Positions 14,392 through 24,107 of a stretch of DNA of 52,883 nt are shown here, in pieces. The position numbers and the translations under genes were made by a program. Source of the DNA: an uncultured Bacteroidales bacterium (GTDB lineage Bacteria > Bacteroidota > Bacteroidia > Bacteroidales > P3); NCBI GenBank assembly GCA_905233895.1, contig CAJOFL010000017.1:1-52883 (forward strand). The letters are read 5' to 3'. A model generated the notes under the pieces. That model worked only from the letters and a program-made list of their open reading frames with translations. It did no database searches and was not told where the DNA came from. Numbering within the stretch: the first letter of the stretch is position 1; each line of letters begins with the position of its first letter.

Positions 14392-15690
14392 ATGGATATA
14401 AGAAATTGTATTGCAACCACATTCGCTGCATTTATTCTATTGTTGGGAGCCCAATCGGCTGCCCAAACCAACGACTCGACGACGGCGAAACAGTCTCGCC
14501 TAACCGTCGGCGGCTACGGAGAAGCCGTCTACAGCCACCATTTCTACTCCGACAACGTGTTTCGCTATACACACGCGGAACGTTATAAAGATGCTCCAGG
14601 CTACGGGCGCGTAGACCTACCGCATGCCGTGCTGATGCTGGGCTACGACTTCGGCCACGGCTGGAGTATTGGAACCGAAGTTGAGTTCGAGCATGGCGGG
14701 GTGGAAGCCGCAGTGGAGAAAGAGACAGAGGAGACTGGCGAATTCGAGCAGGAGGTAGAGCGAGGGGGCGAAGTGGCGCTGGAGCAGTTCTGGGTACAGA
14801 AGAGTTTCTGCAAAGCCTTCAACATACGCGCCGGACACATCGTTGTACCCGTAGGCATGACCAACAACAGCCACCTGCCTACGCAATTTTTCACCGTCTA
14901 CCGCCCCGAAGGCGAGAACACCATCATGCCCTGCACTTGGCATGAGACAGGCATCAGTCTATGGGGAAAATCCGGCAGTTGGCGCTACGAGGTGCAGCTG
15001 ATTCCAGCACTGAACAGCAACCTTTTCAACGACGCCGGTTGGGTACATAACGGCAGCGCTTCGCCCTATGAATTCCGTCCATCCAACAGCCTTGCCTGTG
15101 CTGCTCGCATAGACTGGACCGGTATCCGAGGTTTACGGATGAGCCTCAGCGGCTATTTAGGGAATACCTTCAACAACGATATCACCACCACCGTCTATAG
15201 TGAAACATCACGATACTACGGTGCCACCGGAACATTGATGATCGGCAGTTTCGACTTCGCCTTTAAGAACCGGATTTTCATGGTGCGAGGTAATTTTGAC
15301 TACGGCCATTTGGGCGATGCCTCGCTCATATCTACCCGCAACAAAAACCAAACCACCATGACTGGCAACCCCTACCCTCACACTGCTGTTGGAGAAAGCG
15401 CATGGGATATGTCGCACGAAGTAGGAATCAATCTTCTAGCCTGGAAACATACTTCACAAAAACTATATCTCTTCGGCCGCTACGACCACTACGACAGCTA
15501 CGTGCCCGCTGAGGGATGGACAGATGTGGCGTGGGCCGAACGCCAAGTACTCTCGGCAGGCATCAACTATTATCCTTTACCAGAGATTGCCGTCAAGGCC
15601 GAAGCTGGAGTCCGTCTGCTTGCCAAACAGTACAACAACGAGCCATATGTAGCCGTGGGCATAACCTGGGCAGGATTCTTCGAAAGATAA
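14392..15690 (+). CDS. Outer-membrane porin-like beta-barrel protein
   Basis: About 432 residues. The ATG at 14392 gives a signal peptide (MDIRNCIATTFAAFILLLGA, then QSAAQ), so this start is preferred to an upstream TTG at 14365 that falls within the -7 box. The mature protein is a series of alternating beta strands rich in Tyr, Phe and Gly (LTVGGYGEAVYSHHF, GYDFGHGWSIGTEVEFEHGG, NIRAGHIVVPVGM) and ends in a strand with a terminal aromatic-Glu-Arg, as in porins. It resembles Bacteroidota porins of the phosphate-selective type; the substrate is unknown. As first gene of a run with an imelysin-like and a di-haem protein, an iron- or anion-related role is inferred. Confidence 0.72.
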   Translation: MDIRNCIATTFAAFILLLGAQSAAQTNDSTTAKQSRLTVGGYGEAVYSHHFYSDNVFRYTHAERYKDAPGYGRVDLPHAVLMLGYDFGHGWSIGTEVEFEHGGVEAAVEKETEETGEFEQEVERGGEVALEQFWVQKSFCKAFNIRAGHIVVPVGMTNNSHLPTQFFTVYRPEGENTIMPCTWHETGISLWGKSGSWRYEVQLIPALNSNLFNDAGWVHNGSASPYEFRPSNSLACAARIDWTGIRGLRMSLSGYLGNTFNNDITTTVYSETSRYYGATGTLMIGSFDFAFKNRIFMVRGNFDYGHLGDASLISTRNKNQTTMTGNPYPHTAVGESAWDMSHEVGINLLAWKHTSQKLYLFGRYDHYDSYVPAEGWTDVAWAERQVLSAGINYYPLPEIAVKAEAGVRLLAKQYNNEPYVAVGITWAGFFER

Positions 15691-15712
15691 AAACTAAAGA
15701 TAAAATATTACT

Positions 15713-16859
15713 ATGACAAAAATTATCAGAAAAATGATTTCCATGACGACAGTTCTTGCCGTCGTGATGATGTTTGCTTCATGCAAGCATGACAACAACA
15801 CCGAGGAGTTCGGCGATGAAAATGCCGCCGCCGTTGCCGCACAATTTGTCGACCATACCGTGGCCCCCACCTATGTCTCTTTGGCCGCCAATGCCGAGAG
15901 CCTGGCTAACCAACTGGCCAACCTCAAGGTCAATCCCACCGATGCTGGAGTGCGTGAGGCTTGCGAAACATTCCTCGCCGCACGTGAGCAGTGGGAGAAA
16001 AGTGAAGCCTTCCTCTTCGGCGCTGCTGGCGACTTCGGTATCGACCCCCACATCGACTCCTGGCCCCTCGACGAGGACGCCTTTAACACCCTGATGAACA
16101 GCCCTGCCATGCTACAGGCCCTCGACGGTGAAGACGGCGACGTAGTGGCTGGCGAGCGTCTTGGCAACGCCCTGCTGGGCTTCCATGGCATCGAGTACAT
16201 TCTCTTCTCCGCTGGCCAGCCCAAAGCCGCCAGTGCCATTACCTCCGACCAATGGACCTATGTGGCCGCCGTAGCCGGCGACCTGCGCAACCGCTGCTAT
16301 CAACTCGAGGTAGGCTGGATTGGTGATGCCGCACCCGCCAGCCATATCGCCAAACTTGACGACATGGAGATGGGTTACACCGTGGCAGGCGGAGACCTCA
16401 GCTATGGCGAAAACATGAAACATGCCGGTCAATGCAAGCCGTATCGCCGCCCTACAATCTATAGCACAAGGCTGTGTAGACATCGCCGACGAGGTGGGTA
16501 GCAGCAAAATATACGCCGCCTGGCACGGAGAGGACATTACCTATATTGAGAGTCCTTACAGTTACATGTCAATCACAGACTTCCACAACAACATCGTCAG
16601 CATCCAAAACGTCTATATGGGTGGCGTGGAAGGCCAGCGCGACAACAGCAAGTCGCTCCACAACTACGTAAACGCTATAGATGCATCGCTCGACGCAAAG
16701 GTCATCAATGCAATCAACAACGCCCTGGCCAAAATTGACGCTATGCCAGCCCCCTTCGCCCTGCATTACAGCGAGGCCGCCAACGGCGAGGCTGTTGAGG
16801 CCTGTGCTACCTTGAGCGAGACCCTCGACGAAGTTATTGAAGCAATCCGTAACAACTAA
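15713..16859 (+). pseudogene. Imelysin-family lipoprotein with a frameshift
   Basis: The first frame (15713 to about 16430) has a lipoprotein signal with lipobox FASC and an imelysin/insulin-cleaving-peptidase-like domain, including the family motif GxHxxE in GFHGIEYILF from residue 156. After SYGENMKHAG homology moves to the +1 frame: ASRIAALQSIAQGCVDIADE, then YIESPYSYMSITDFHNNIVS, ending at 16859. The shift lies between about 16427 and 16434, consistent with one inserted or two missing bases. Imelysin-like proteins are periplasmic or surface proteins linked to iron uptake (EfeO/EfeM/IrpA relatives). Both halves look conserved, so this could be a recent mutation, phase variation or a sequencing/assembly error. 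Confidence 0.85.
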
Positions 16860-16872
16860 AACCTTGAATGAT

Positions 16873-18450
16873 ATGAGAAAAACTACCTTAATACTCAGTG
16901 TGGTCCTGCTGGCAGCCTGCCTTGGGGCCTGTAAAAACGACCCCGATCCAGAACCACACCCCCAACCAGGGATTGATGAGGAAACCTACGCCGGTGGTGT
17001 ACTGGGCACCACCTTCAACCAAAGTGCCTCGGCCTATGAAGACCCCACCCCCGCAGTTGAGCAGGCCGGTATGGTCAATGCATTCAAATACGGTGAGTTC
17101 TTCTTCGAACATACCGTCACCCAGAACAATCCGCCCTTCAACGGACTCGGACCCGTCTATGTCCGCTCGAGCTGCGAAAGCTGCCACCCTGGTTACGGCC
17201 ACGGCCGCCGCATGAACCGTTACCGCGCCGATGACTGGGGCAACGGATACCTACTCGTAGTCTACGACAGAACCACCAATGCATATGAGAAGTCCGTGGC
17301 CGGTATGCCACAGACAAAAGCGGTGGCTCCGTTCAAAGCGCCCATTGATGAGGAGAAGATTACCATCGACTGGCTCCCCTACACCGACGAGTGGGGGAAC
17401 CGTTTCCCCGATGGAGAGACCTATGAACTGATTTATCCCGAGGTTTTCATCCCACAGGATGCCTTCTATGCACCACTCGATGCTCCATATGGAAACCTCG
17501 CCTTCCGTCTCGAGAGCACCATCGGCATCTACGGAACCGGCCTTATTGACGCAATCGACGACGACTCGCTCAAGGCACAGTATCAGAAAGAATCGAATGA
17601 TGGTTATTTCGAGCTTAACCCCGCCATCTGGGCCGGCGGCGACTGGGCGGCGACCGGCTACTATGGTAACACTACCCACCCCAAGCGTTTCACCTACGCC
17701 CTCACCCGTGGACCGTTGCAGGATGCCCCAGGCAGCAACGCCATTTGGAACATTACCAATGTAAACCGCAGCAACAAAAGAACACATTATCTAAGTCTAA
17801 CACCATCCATCTATGCCAATGCCTCGGCTACCGATCCCGACGTGCAGGCTGCCTTCTACACTTATTTCCCGCAGTGGAACAAGACCGGCGATCCTGCCAC
17901 CGACATCCGTAACTACCTGCTATGCGACACCCTTCCCGCCGAGATGAGTGACGAGGACTATATTAACTTCATGGTGTGGCACCGCGGACTGGCAGTACCC
18001 GCCGCGCGCAACCTGTCCAACGAGACCATCCAGCGAGGCCGACAACTCTTCCGCGAGATCGGTTGCGCCTACTGCCATCGTCCAAGTTGGGAAACCGGCG
18101 ACGACAACTTCACGGACCCGACCCACTTCTTTGTCGACGGCGACGCCAGACTGCCACGCTATCCACACCAGAAGATATGGCCTTACAGCGACTTTGTGCA
18201 GCATCGTCTCTATATGGAGAACGACATACGCACCGGTTGGTGTCGTACCACCCCCTTATGGGGCCGTGGACTGGCACCCATCTGCTCCGGTCATGCCGAC
18301 CGCCTGCACGACTGTCGTGCCCGCAACGTTGTCGAAGCCATTATGTGGCATGGTAGCCGCCAGAGCGATGCCCGCCGCACGGTCGAGAAGTTCCGTGAGC
18401 TTCCAAAGGCCGATCGCGACGCCATAGTGAAGTTTATTGACGCTATATAA
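16873..18450 (+). CDS. Di-haem oxidoreductase-family lipoprotein (DUF1111-like)
   Basis: About 525 residues from ATG 16873, chosen because it gives a clean lipoprotein signal (MRKTTLILSVVLLAACLGAC); an upstream TTG lies inside the preceding gene. Two c-type haem sites are visible: CESCHP (C101, C104, H105) and CAYCHR (C398, C401, H402). The layout, with a long region between the sites and the MVWHRGLAVPAAR and WHGSRQSDARR segments, fits the di-haem oxidoreductase/thiol oxidoreductase family found beside imelysin genes. It is predicted to sit outside the inner membrane and transfer electrons, perhaps in iron oxidation or reduction. Its need for haem attachment agrees with the cytochrome c assembly gene seven bases downstream. 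Confidence 0.85.
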   Translation: MRKTTLILSVVLLAACLGACKNDPDPEPHPQPGIDEETYAGGVLGTTFNQSASAYEDPTPAVEQAGMVNAFKYGEFFFEHTVTQNNPPFNGLGPVYVRSSCESCHPGYGHGRRMNRYRADDWGNGYLLVVYDRTTNAYEKSVAGMPQTKAVAPFKAPIDEEKITIDWLPYTDEWGNRFPDGETYELIYPEVFIPQDAFYAPLDAPYGNLAFRLESTIGIYGTGLIDAIDDDSLKAQYQKESNDGYFELNPAIWAGGDWAATGYYGNTTHPKRFTYALTRGPLQDAPGSNAIWNITNVNRSNKRTHYLSLTPSIYANASATDPDVQAAFYTYFPQWNKTGDPATDIRNYLLCDTLPAEMSDEDYINFMVWHRGLAVPAARNLSNETIQRGRQLFREIGCAYCHRPSWETGDDNFTDPTHFFVDGDARLPRYPHQKIWPYSDFVQHRLYMENDIRTGWCRTTPLWGRGLAPICSGHADRLHDCRARNVVEAIMWHGSRQSDARRTVEKFRELPKADRDAIVKFIDAI

Positions 18451-18456
18451 ATTCCC

Positions 18457-20535
18457 ATGAAGAAACTCCGTGTTGGGTTGATGGTGCTGGTGGCCTGTGT
18501 ATTGGCTGCCGGCACCATTTTGGAACGTATCAACCCTGATGTGCATATATACACCAGCTGGTGGTTCATCACGATTATGGCACTGGTCGCGGTAACTGCC
18601 ATAATCGGTATCGTGGAGGCACGCTTATGGCGGCGGCCGTCGCTACTTATGGTACATGCCTCTGTGCCGGTCATCCTGCTGGGCGGCGCCATCACCACAT
18701 GGACAGGCCATACCGGCGAAACTGTCCTCCTACCGCATCAGCCCACCACCATCGTGACAAACGAACAGACTGGCCGGTGGGAACTTCCTTTCCGCATCAC
18801 CCTTGACACTTTTGAAGTGGCAACCTATGCCGGAACACGCACCCCGATGGACTTTGTGAGCCATATCTCTATCGACGGCAACGAATACACATTATCGATG
18901 AACAATATACTACGCTACCGCAACTACCGATTCTACCAAGCAGACTACGGCGCCGATGGCTCGTCGACACTCAGCGTAGCCCACGACCCCTGGGGCATAG
19001 GCGTCACCTACTGCGGCTACGGCCTGCTGCTGCTCGGAATGCTGGGGCTACTGGCATCGCCAAAAGGGCCTTTTCGACAGTTGCTGAAAGCGGCCACTGT
19101 AGCGGCCCTACTGTTATTGCCACTGACCACCTCGGCCAATACAACCCCACCGCCGACCCTCTCGCGCGACGCCGCCGACCGTATGGGCCGCATGATGGTA
19201 CTCTACAAAGGGCGCGTATGCCCGCTTCAGACCTACGCCAAGGACTTCACCACCAAACTCACCGGCGACGCCACCTACCGCGGCCTCTCTGCCGAGCAGG
19301 TGATCAGTGGCTACCTCTTCCACTATGACCTATGGGCAGACGAGCCGGCAATCAAGGTGAAAGCAGACATCGCAGGAGGAAAACATGCTTCAATGAGGCA
19401 GTTGCTCTACCTCGACACCCTGCGCACCACTCCTACCACCAAGAAAAGCCTGCGCGAAGCCTCCGAACGCTACAACTTGGTACGCGGACTGCTCTCTGGC
19501 CGCTCGCTCAAACTCTTCCCCGTAGCCGACTCTATTGGCGACATCGGTTGGTACGGTCAGAACGACGACCTCCCGATGACCGTAGGCGACGGCGAGTACC
19601 TCTTCATCCGCCGCTGGCAGAACTATTGCCAGGAACTGGTGGTTCTTGGAAAGGAAGAGGAATTGTGCCACGTGTTCGACAAGACGGCCGAATACCAGTG
19701 CAAATCAGGTGTAGCCATGCCTTCCACGACGCGTGTCCACGCCGAACGCCTCTACAACACGCTGACCACTGGCCGCTGGCTGGCTATTACAGGCATCTCC
19801 ATGGGCCTGATGGCCTTCGCCCACGCCCTAGTCTGCGAGGGGCGGCGCCGAAAAACGGCACCGTGGGTCAACGTTCTCTCTACAATATGGGTGGCCGTGC
19901 TTACTGCATTCCTGCTTACCATCCTCACACTCCGCTGGATAGTGGGAGGCCACGCACCCATGGCCGGCGGGTTCGACTCGATGAATCTCATGGCCATCGG
20001 CATTGGCATCGTGGGCCTGTTGCTCATGCGGCGCCACTCCATAGCCCTGCCCGCCGCCATGCTCACTATGGGATTCTGCCTGCTTGTGGCCATGATGAGC
20101 GGAAGCAACCCACCGGTAACCAACCTCATGCCAGTGCTCAACTCATCGCTGCTAACGCTTCATGTGGCTGTAATCATGTGTGCCTACGCCCTGCTTTTCT
20201 TCGTGATGATGGGTGGAGCCGCAGGCCTCATAACAGGCAGCGACAACTACCGGAGGCTCAACCTCGTCCTGCTCTACCCCGCCGTCACCCTCCTAGCCGC
20301 CGGTATAATCATCGGCGCCGTGTGGGCCAACATCTCGTGGGGCAACTATTGGTCGTGGGATCCGAAGGAAGTGTGGGCACTTATCACCTTGATAGTCTAT
20401 GCTCTGCCACTGCACGAAGGGCTGTTCCGCCGCCAACGGGCATTCCATCTATACTGCATGCTGGCCTTCCTTAGCGTGGTAATCACCTACTTCGGTGTCA
20501 ACCTTCTCCTAGGAGGCATGCATGCCTATAACTAA
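18457..20535 (+). CDS. Fused cytochrome c biogenesis protein (ResB-CcsA type)
   Basis: A 692-residue membrane protein joining both parts of the system II haem-attachment machinery. The N-terminal part has three transmembrane helices (about 7-20, 33-50, 65-80) and a ResB/CcsB-like soluble domain (FRITLDTFEV, YRFYQADYGADGSS). A large extracytoplasmic region follows (about 225-420), then a CcsA half with at least six helices and the haem-binding WWD motif WGNYWSWDPKEVW from residue 628. System II proteins export haem and ligate it to CxxCH sites, so this gene likely serves the di-haem protein encoded just upstream. It is the last gene of the operon. Confidence 0.92.
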   Translation: MKKLRVGLMVLVACVLAAGTILERINPDVHIYTSWWFITIMALVAVTAIIGIVEARLWRRPSLLMVHASVPVILLGGAITTWTGHTGETVLLPHQPTTIVTNEQTGRWELPFRITLDTFEVATYAGTRTPMDFVSHISIDGNEYTLSMNNILRYRNYRFYQADYGADGSSTLSVAHDPWGIGVTYCGYGLLLLGMLGLLASPKGPFRQLLKAATVAALLLLPLTTSANTTPPPTLSRDAADRMGRMMVLYKGRVCPLQTYAKDFTTKLTGDATYRGLSAEQVISGYLFHYDLWADEPAIKVKADIAGGKHASMRQLLYLDTLRTTPTTKKSLREASERYNLVRGLLSGRSLKLFPVADSIGDIGWYGQNDDLPMTVGDGEYLFIRRWQNYCQELVVLGKEEELCHVFDKTAEYQCKSGVAMPSTTRVHAERLYNTLTTGRWLAITGISMGLMAFAHALVCEGRRRKTAPWVNVLSTIWVAVLTAFLLTILTLRWIVGGHAPMAGGFDSMNLMAIGIGIVGLLLMRRHSIALPAAMLTMGFCLLVAMMSGSNPPVTNLMPVLNSSLLTLHVAVIMCAYALLFFVMMGGAAGLITGSDNYRRLNLVLLYPAVTLLAAGIIIGAVWANISWGNYWSWDPKEVWALITLIVYALPLHEGLFRRQRAFHLYCMLAFLSVVITYFGVNLLLGGMHAYN

Positions 20536-20625
20536 CCAAGATACCCAACTGCCATAGGACCACAGCATCAGGAGTCGCATAGCCGCCAGCCGCCGCCTGC
20601 AGGTGGAGTAGGCAAAAAAGATTTT

Positions 20626-20656
20626 TTGGCCGTTTCGAAAAAAAAACGTATTTTTG
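20626..20656 (+). promoter_or_regulatory. Promoter of the holA-led gene cluster
   Basis: TTG at 20626-20628 and TATTTTTG at 20649-20656 spaced 20 bases, 26 bases before the holA start. No terminator hairpin is evident between the cytochrome assembly gene and this promoter. Confidence 0.65.
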
Positions 20657-20682
20657 TGGCTTTATAATATAAAAAGCCACCG

Positions 20683-21699
20683 ATGGCACTGACTGATAAA
20701 CAACTCATTGCACAGCTTAAAGCTGGCGAGCGGAAGCCTGTATACCTGCTCACCGGCGAGGATAACCATGCCATAGACGTGGTGTCGGACTATATCGAGG
20801 AGAATATCATCGACCCCTCGCTGCGGGATTTCGACCAGACGGTGGTATACGGAGGCGATACAACGATGGCCGATGTGCTGGACAACGCGATGCGCTTCCC
20901 GATGATGTCTGACGTGCATCTGGTCCTCGTCAAGGAGGCGCAGGAAATCGACATCCGTCAGTGGGAGCGTTTGGCCGCATATCTCAAGCAACCCGCCGAA
21001 CGCACGATGTTGGTGCTTTGCTACCGCCACAAGAAACTCGACAAGCGCACCGCCGTCTACAAAGCCATCTCGGCAGCCGGTGTGGTGCTCGATGCCGCCA
21101 AGCCCTACGACAACAAGGTGCCGTCGCTTATCACCGAGGAGGTGCGGAGCCACGGGCTGAATATCACTGAGAAGGCCGTCAGCATGATGGTGGGAGCCAT
21201 CGGAGCCGATATGGGCAAAATCGCCAACGAACTATCGAAACTTTACCCGCTGGTGCCCGAAGGCGGCACTATCGACGAGCGGCTGGTAGAGCAGCAGGTG
21301 GGCATCAGCAAGGACTACAACGTGTTCGAACTGCAGAACGCCATCGGACGGCGCGACCCTGTGATGTGCAACCGCATCGTCAACTATTTCGCTGCCAACC
21401 CGAAGAACGCCGCCCTTCCGCCGATGCTAGCCGCCCTCTACCAATATCTGCTCAAGATTATGATCTACCTCCAACTTGAGGACCCGTCGGACGAGAAGGC
21501 CGCAGCAGCGGTGCTAGGCTGCAGCCCATTCTTCGTCAAAGACTATGCACTTGCGGCCCGCAACTACAAACTCAGTAAACTGGCCTCCTGCATCGGCTAC
21601 CTCTACGAAGCCGACCTGCGCTCGAAAGGGGTCCACAACACGGGTACAATAACCGACGCAGAAATACTCCGCGAGCTGGTGTTCAAAATAATTCACTAA
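20683..21699 (+). CDS. holA: DNA polymerase III subunit delta
   Basis: A 338-residue clamp-loader subunit. It is the wrench that opens the sliding clamp ring in the replicative polymerase holoenzyme. Seen: the N-terminal LKAGERKPVYLLTGEDNHAI start of domain I, PMMSDVHLVLVKEAQEID, the AGVVLDAAKPYDNKVPSLIT linker, and the helical collar domain (GISKDYNVFELQNAIGRRDP, ALYQYLLKIMIYLQ). As usual for HolA, no Walker A motif is present. It has its own promoter, and a TonB-dependent receptor gene follows 38 bases downstream. Confidence 0.93.
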   Translation: MALTDKQLIAQLKAGERKPVYLLTGEDNHAIDVVSDYIEENIIDPSLRDFDQTVVYGGDTTMADVLDNAMRFPMMSDVHLVLVKEAQEIDIRQWERLAAYLKQPAERTMLVLCYRHKKLDKRTAVYKAISAAGVVLDAAKPYDNKVPSLITEEVRSHGLNITEKAVSMMVGAIGADMGKIANELSKLYPLVPEGGTIDERLVEQQVGISKDYNVFELQNAIGRRDPVMCNRIVNYFAANPKNAALPPMLAALYQYLLKIMIYLQLEDPSDEKAAAAVLGCSPFFVKDYALAARNYKLSKLASCIGYLYEADLRSKGVHNTGTITDAEILRELVFKIIH

Positions 21700-21737
21700 G
21701 AGTAAGGAGCAAAACAGAATAAGATAAGACTATACAA

Positions 21738-24104
21738 ATGAAACGATTATACATACTATCATTACTTTTGCTGACTGCCATAAACCTCTCGGCTCAGGGC
21801 ATTGTGCGAGGCGTGGTGTTCGACGCATCGAACGGCGAGTCGGTGCCCTTCGCCAACGTTACCCTCATGCACGAAGGCGACGGGAGCCAGCCCCTGCTGG
21901 GCTGCGCCACCGACATCAACGGCTTCTACCTGATAAGCAAGGTGCCCGCCGGCACCTATACCCTACGCGTCCGCTTTGTGGGCTATGAGGACTATACAGA
22001 GACCATCACCGTTATAGACCGCAAGACTTTCGCCCGTACCGTCAACCTCAACCCCTCGAGCCAGATGCTCGACGCAGTGGAAATAACCGACAGCCGTATC
22101 GAGGAGCGTAGGATGCAGACGCAGGTGAGCGTCGAGAAAATCACCGCCGCGCAAATCCAGCAGATGCCATCCATCGGCGGCCAGGCCGACATAGCCCAGT
22201 ATATGCAGGTGTTGCCTGGCGTAAGTTCGACTGGCGACCAAGGCGGCCAGCTCTACATCCGCGGAGGTTCGATGATTCAGAACCTCTGCCTGCTCGACGG
22301 CATGATTGTCTACAACCCCTTCCACTCAATAGGTCTCTACTCCATCTTCGAGACCGACGTCATCCTCAACGCCGACATCTACACCGGCGGCTTCGGCGCC
22401 GAATACGGAGGACGCCTCTCGTCGGTGATGGACATAACCACCCGCGACGGCAACAAGCGCCGCCACACCGGCAAGGTTGGCCTCAACACGTTCGGTGCAA
22501 GCCTTATCCTCGAAGGCCCGCTCAAACGCGAAAGCGACCGTTCGAAAAGCACCATCACCTATCTCCTCACCGCCAAGAACTCCTATCTCTCCAAGACATC
22601 CGAAATCATCTACCCATATATCGAAGGCGGACTGCCCTTCGACTTTCTCGACATCTACGGCAAACTAACCCTCAACTCGGGTACTGGAAGCAAGGCCAGT
22701 TTCTTCGGATTCCGCTTCGACGACCAGGTGCTCGGCTACAAGGCCATCGCCGACTACCACTGGCAGAACTACGGCCTCGGAACCAACTTCACCCTCGTCA
22801 CCGGCTCAACCGCCAACCTCGACGGTTCAATCGCCTACTCCAACTACACAATCACCCTTGACGACGGCTCGGGCGACGACAAGTACAGCCGCATCGGAGG
22901 CTTCAATGCCACCATGCAGATTACCAACTTCCTGGGCACCAACCGTCTGAAATACGGCATCAGCATGGAGGGCTACTCCACCGACTACCTCTTCATTAAC
23001 CAGTACGGCCAGAAGACAGAACAATCGGTGCCCACCACAAACCTCTCCGTCTTCGCCACTTACAAACTGACTACTGGCAAGTTCCTTATCGACCCAGGTC
23101 TGCGACTGGTCTATTACGCCACTCTCCGCACCTTCTGCCCCGAACCCCGCCTGGCAGTGAAATACAACATGTATGACAACTTCCGCCTAAAATTCGCCGG
23201 CGGCCTCTATAGTCAGGTGTTCCTAGATGCCCGCTCGGACAACGACATCGTCAACCTCTTCAACGGCTTCCTGACCGGTACCGCCACCCTCAACGTGCCG
23301 ACATCCTTCCTAGGCGACAAAGTGACCACCTGCGTTCAGAAAGCCAAGCATCTGGTCGTTGGCGCGGAATACGACCTCACCGAGCATATCACCCTCAATG
23401 CAGAACTTTACTACAAGCACTTCGACCAGCTCCTCAACGCCAACCGCAACAACATCTACGACGACTCCGACCCCACCTACACCCAAGCCTCAAGCCCCTA
23501 CCGCGTGTCAGAATACCTGATGAAGGATTTCATATTCGAGAAAGGCTACGCCGCTGGCTTCGACTTCAGCGCCTGCATCGACCTCGAACGGCTCTACGTA
23601 TGGGCCACCTACTCGCTCGGCTATGTGGAGCGCATCGGGCAGAAGACCGTCACACCTGTGACCGAAGAGTCCTACTCCTACAACCCCCACTACGACCGTC
23701 GCCATACTATCAACCTGCTGGCCACCTACGCCCTCGGCGACGAACGTGAGTGGGAAATCAGCGGCCGCTGGACCTACGGTAGTGGCTACCCCTTCACCCA
23801 GACCCAGGGCATCTACCAGATACTCCCCTTCGACGGCGGAATCGCCACCGACTACAGCCGCGAGAACGGTGACTTCAGTATCCACTACGCTGATATCTAC
23901 AAAGGGCGCCTGCCCGACTACCACAGGCTCGACCTCGGCCTCAAGCGCAAATTCTCCATCGGGAAACGCTCATTGCTCGAAATAAACTTGAGCGTCACCA
24001 ACGTCTACAGCCGCCAGAACATCTTCTATTTCAACCGCACCACCTTCGAACGCGTCAACCAACTGCCCATCCTGGCGTGTGCCGGTGCCACATTCACCTT
24101 CTAA
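21738..24104 (+). CDS. TonB-dependent receptor with an N-terminal carboxypeptidase-regulatory-like domain
   Basis: A 788-residue outer-membrane protein. Signal peptide at 1-20 (LLTAINLSAQ), then a CarboxypepD_reg-like beta sandwich (about 21-110: GIVRGVVFDASNGESVPFAN, VRFVGYEDYTETI), a TonB plug (about 115-235, with QLYIRGGSMIQNLCLLDGM and GFGAEYGGRLSSVMDI), and a 22-strand-type barrel ending in the aromatic ACAGATFTF. It lacks the long SusC form and no SusD follows, so a polysaccharide system is not indicated. The substrate, perhaps a siderophore, cofactor or peptide, is unknown. miaB starts three bases after the stop. Confidence 0.9.
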   Translation: MKRLYILSLLLLTAINLSAQGIVRGVVFDASNGESVPFANVTLMHEGDGSQPLLGCATDINGFYLISKVPAGTYTLRVRFVGYEDYTETITVIDRKTFARTVNLNPSSQMLDAVEITDSRIEERRMQTQVSVEKITAAQIQQMPSIGGQADIAQYMQVLPGVSSTGDQGGQLYIRGGSMIQNLCLLDGMIVYNPFHSIGLYSIFETDVILNADIYTGGFGAEYGGRLSSVMDITTRDGNKRRHTGKVGLNTFGASLILEGPLKRESDRSKSTITYLLTAKNSYLSKTSEIIYPYIEGGLPFDFLDIYGKLTLNSGTGSKASFFGFRFDDQVLGYKAIADYHWQNYGLGTNFTLVTGSTANLDGSIAYSNYTITLDDGSGDDKYSRIGGFNATMQITNFLGTNRLKYGISMEGYSTDYLFINQYGQKTEQSVPTTNLSVFATYKLTTGKFLIDPGLRLVYYATLRTFCPEPRLAVKYNMYDNFRLKFAGGLYSQVFLDARSDNDIVNLFNGFLTGTATLNVPTSFLGDKVTTCVQKAKHLVVGAEYDLTEHITLNAELYYKHFDQLLNANRNNIYDDSDPTYTQASSPYRVSEYLMKDFIFEKGYAAGFDFSACIDLERLYVWATYSLGYVERIGQKTVTPVTEESYSYNPHYDRRHTINLLATYALGDEREWEISGRWTYGSGYPFTQTQGIYQILPFDGGIATDYSRENGDFSIHYADIYKGRLPDYHRLDLGLKRKFSIGKRSLLEINLSVTNVYSRQNIFYFNRTTFERVNQLPILACAGATFTF

Positions 24105-24107
24105 GCC

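Noticed and set aside
15713-16501. The first imelysin frame as a complete 262-residue gene
   Set aside because: Its last 25 or so residues are basic and unlike the family, whereas the +1 frame continues the domain.
21738-24104. SusC-type starch-utilisation receptor
   Set aside because: Shorter than SusC and without an adjacent SusD gene.
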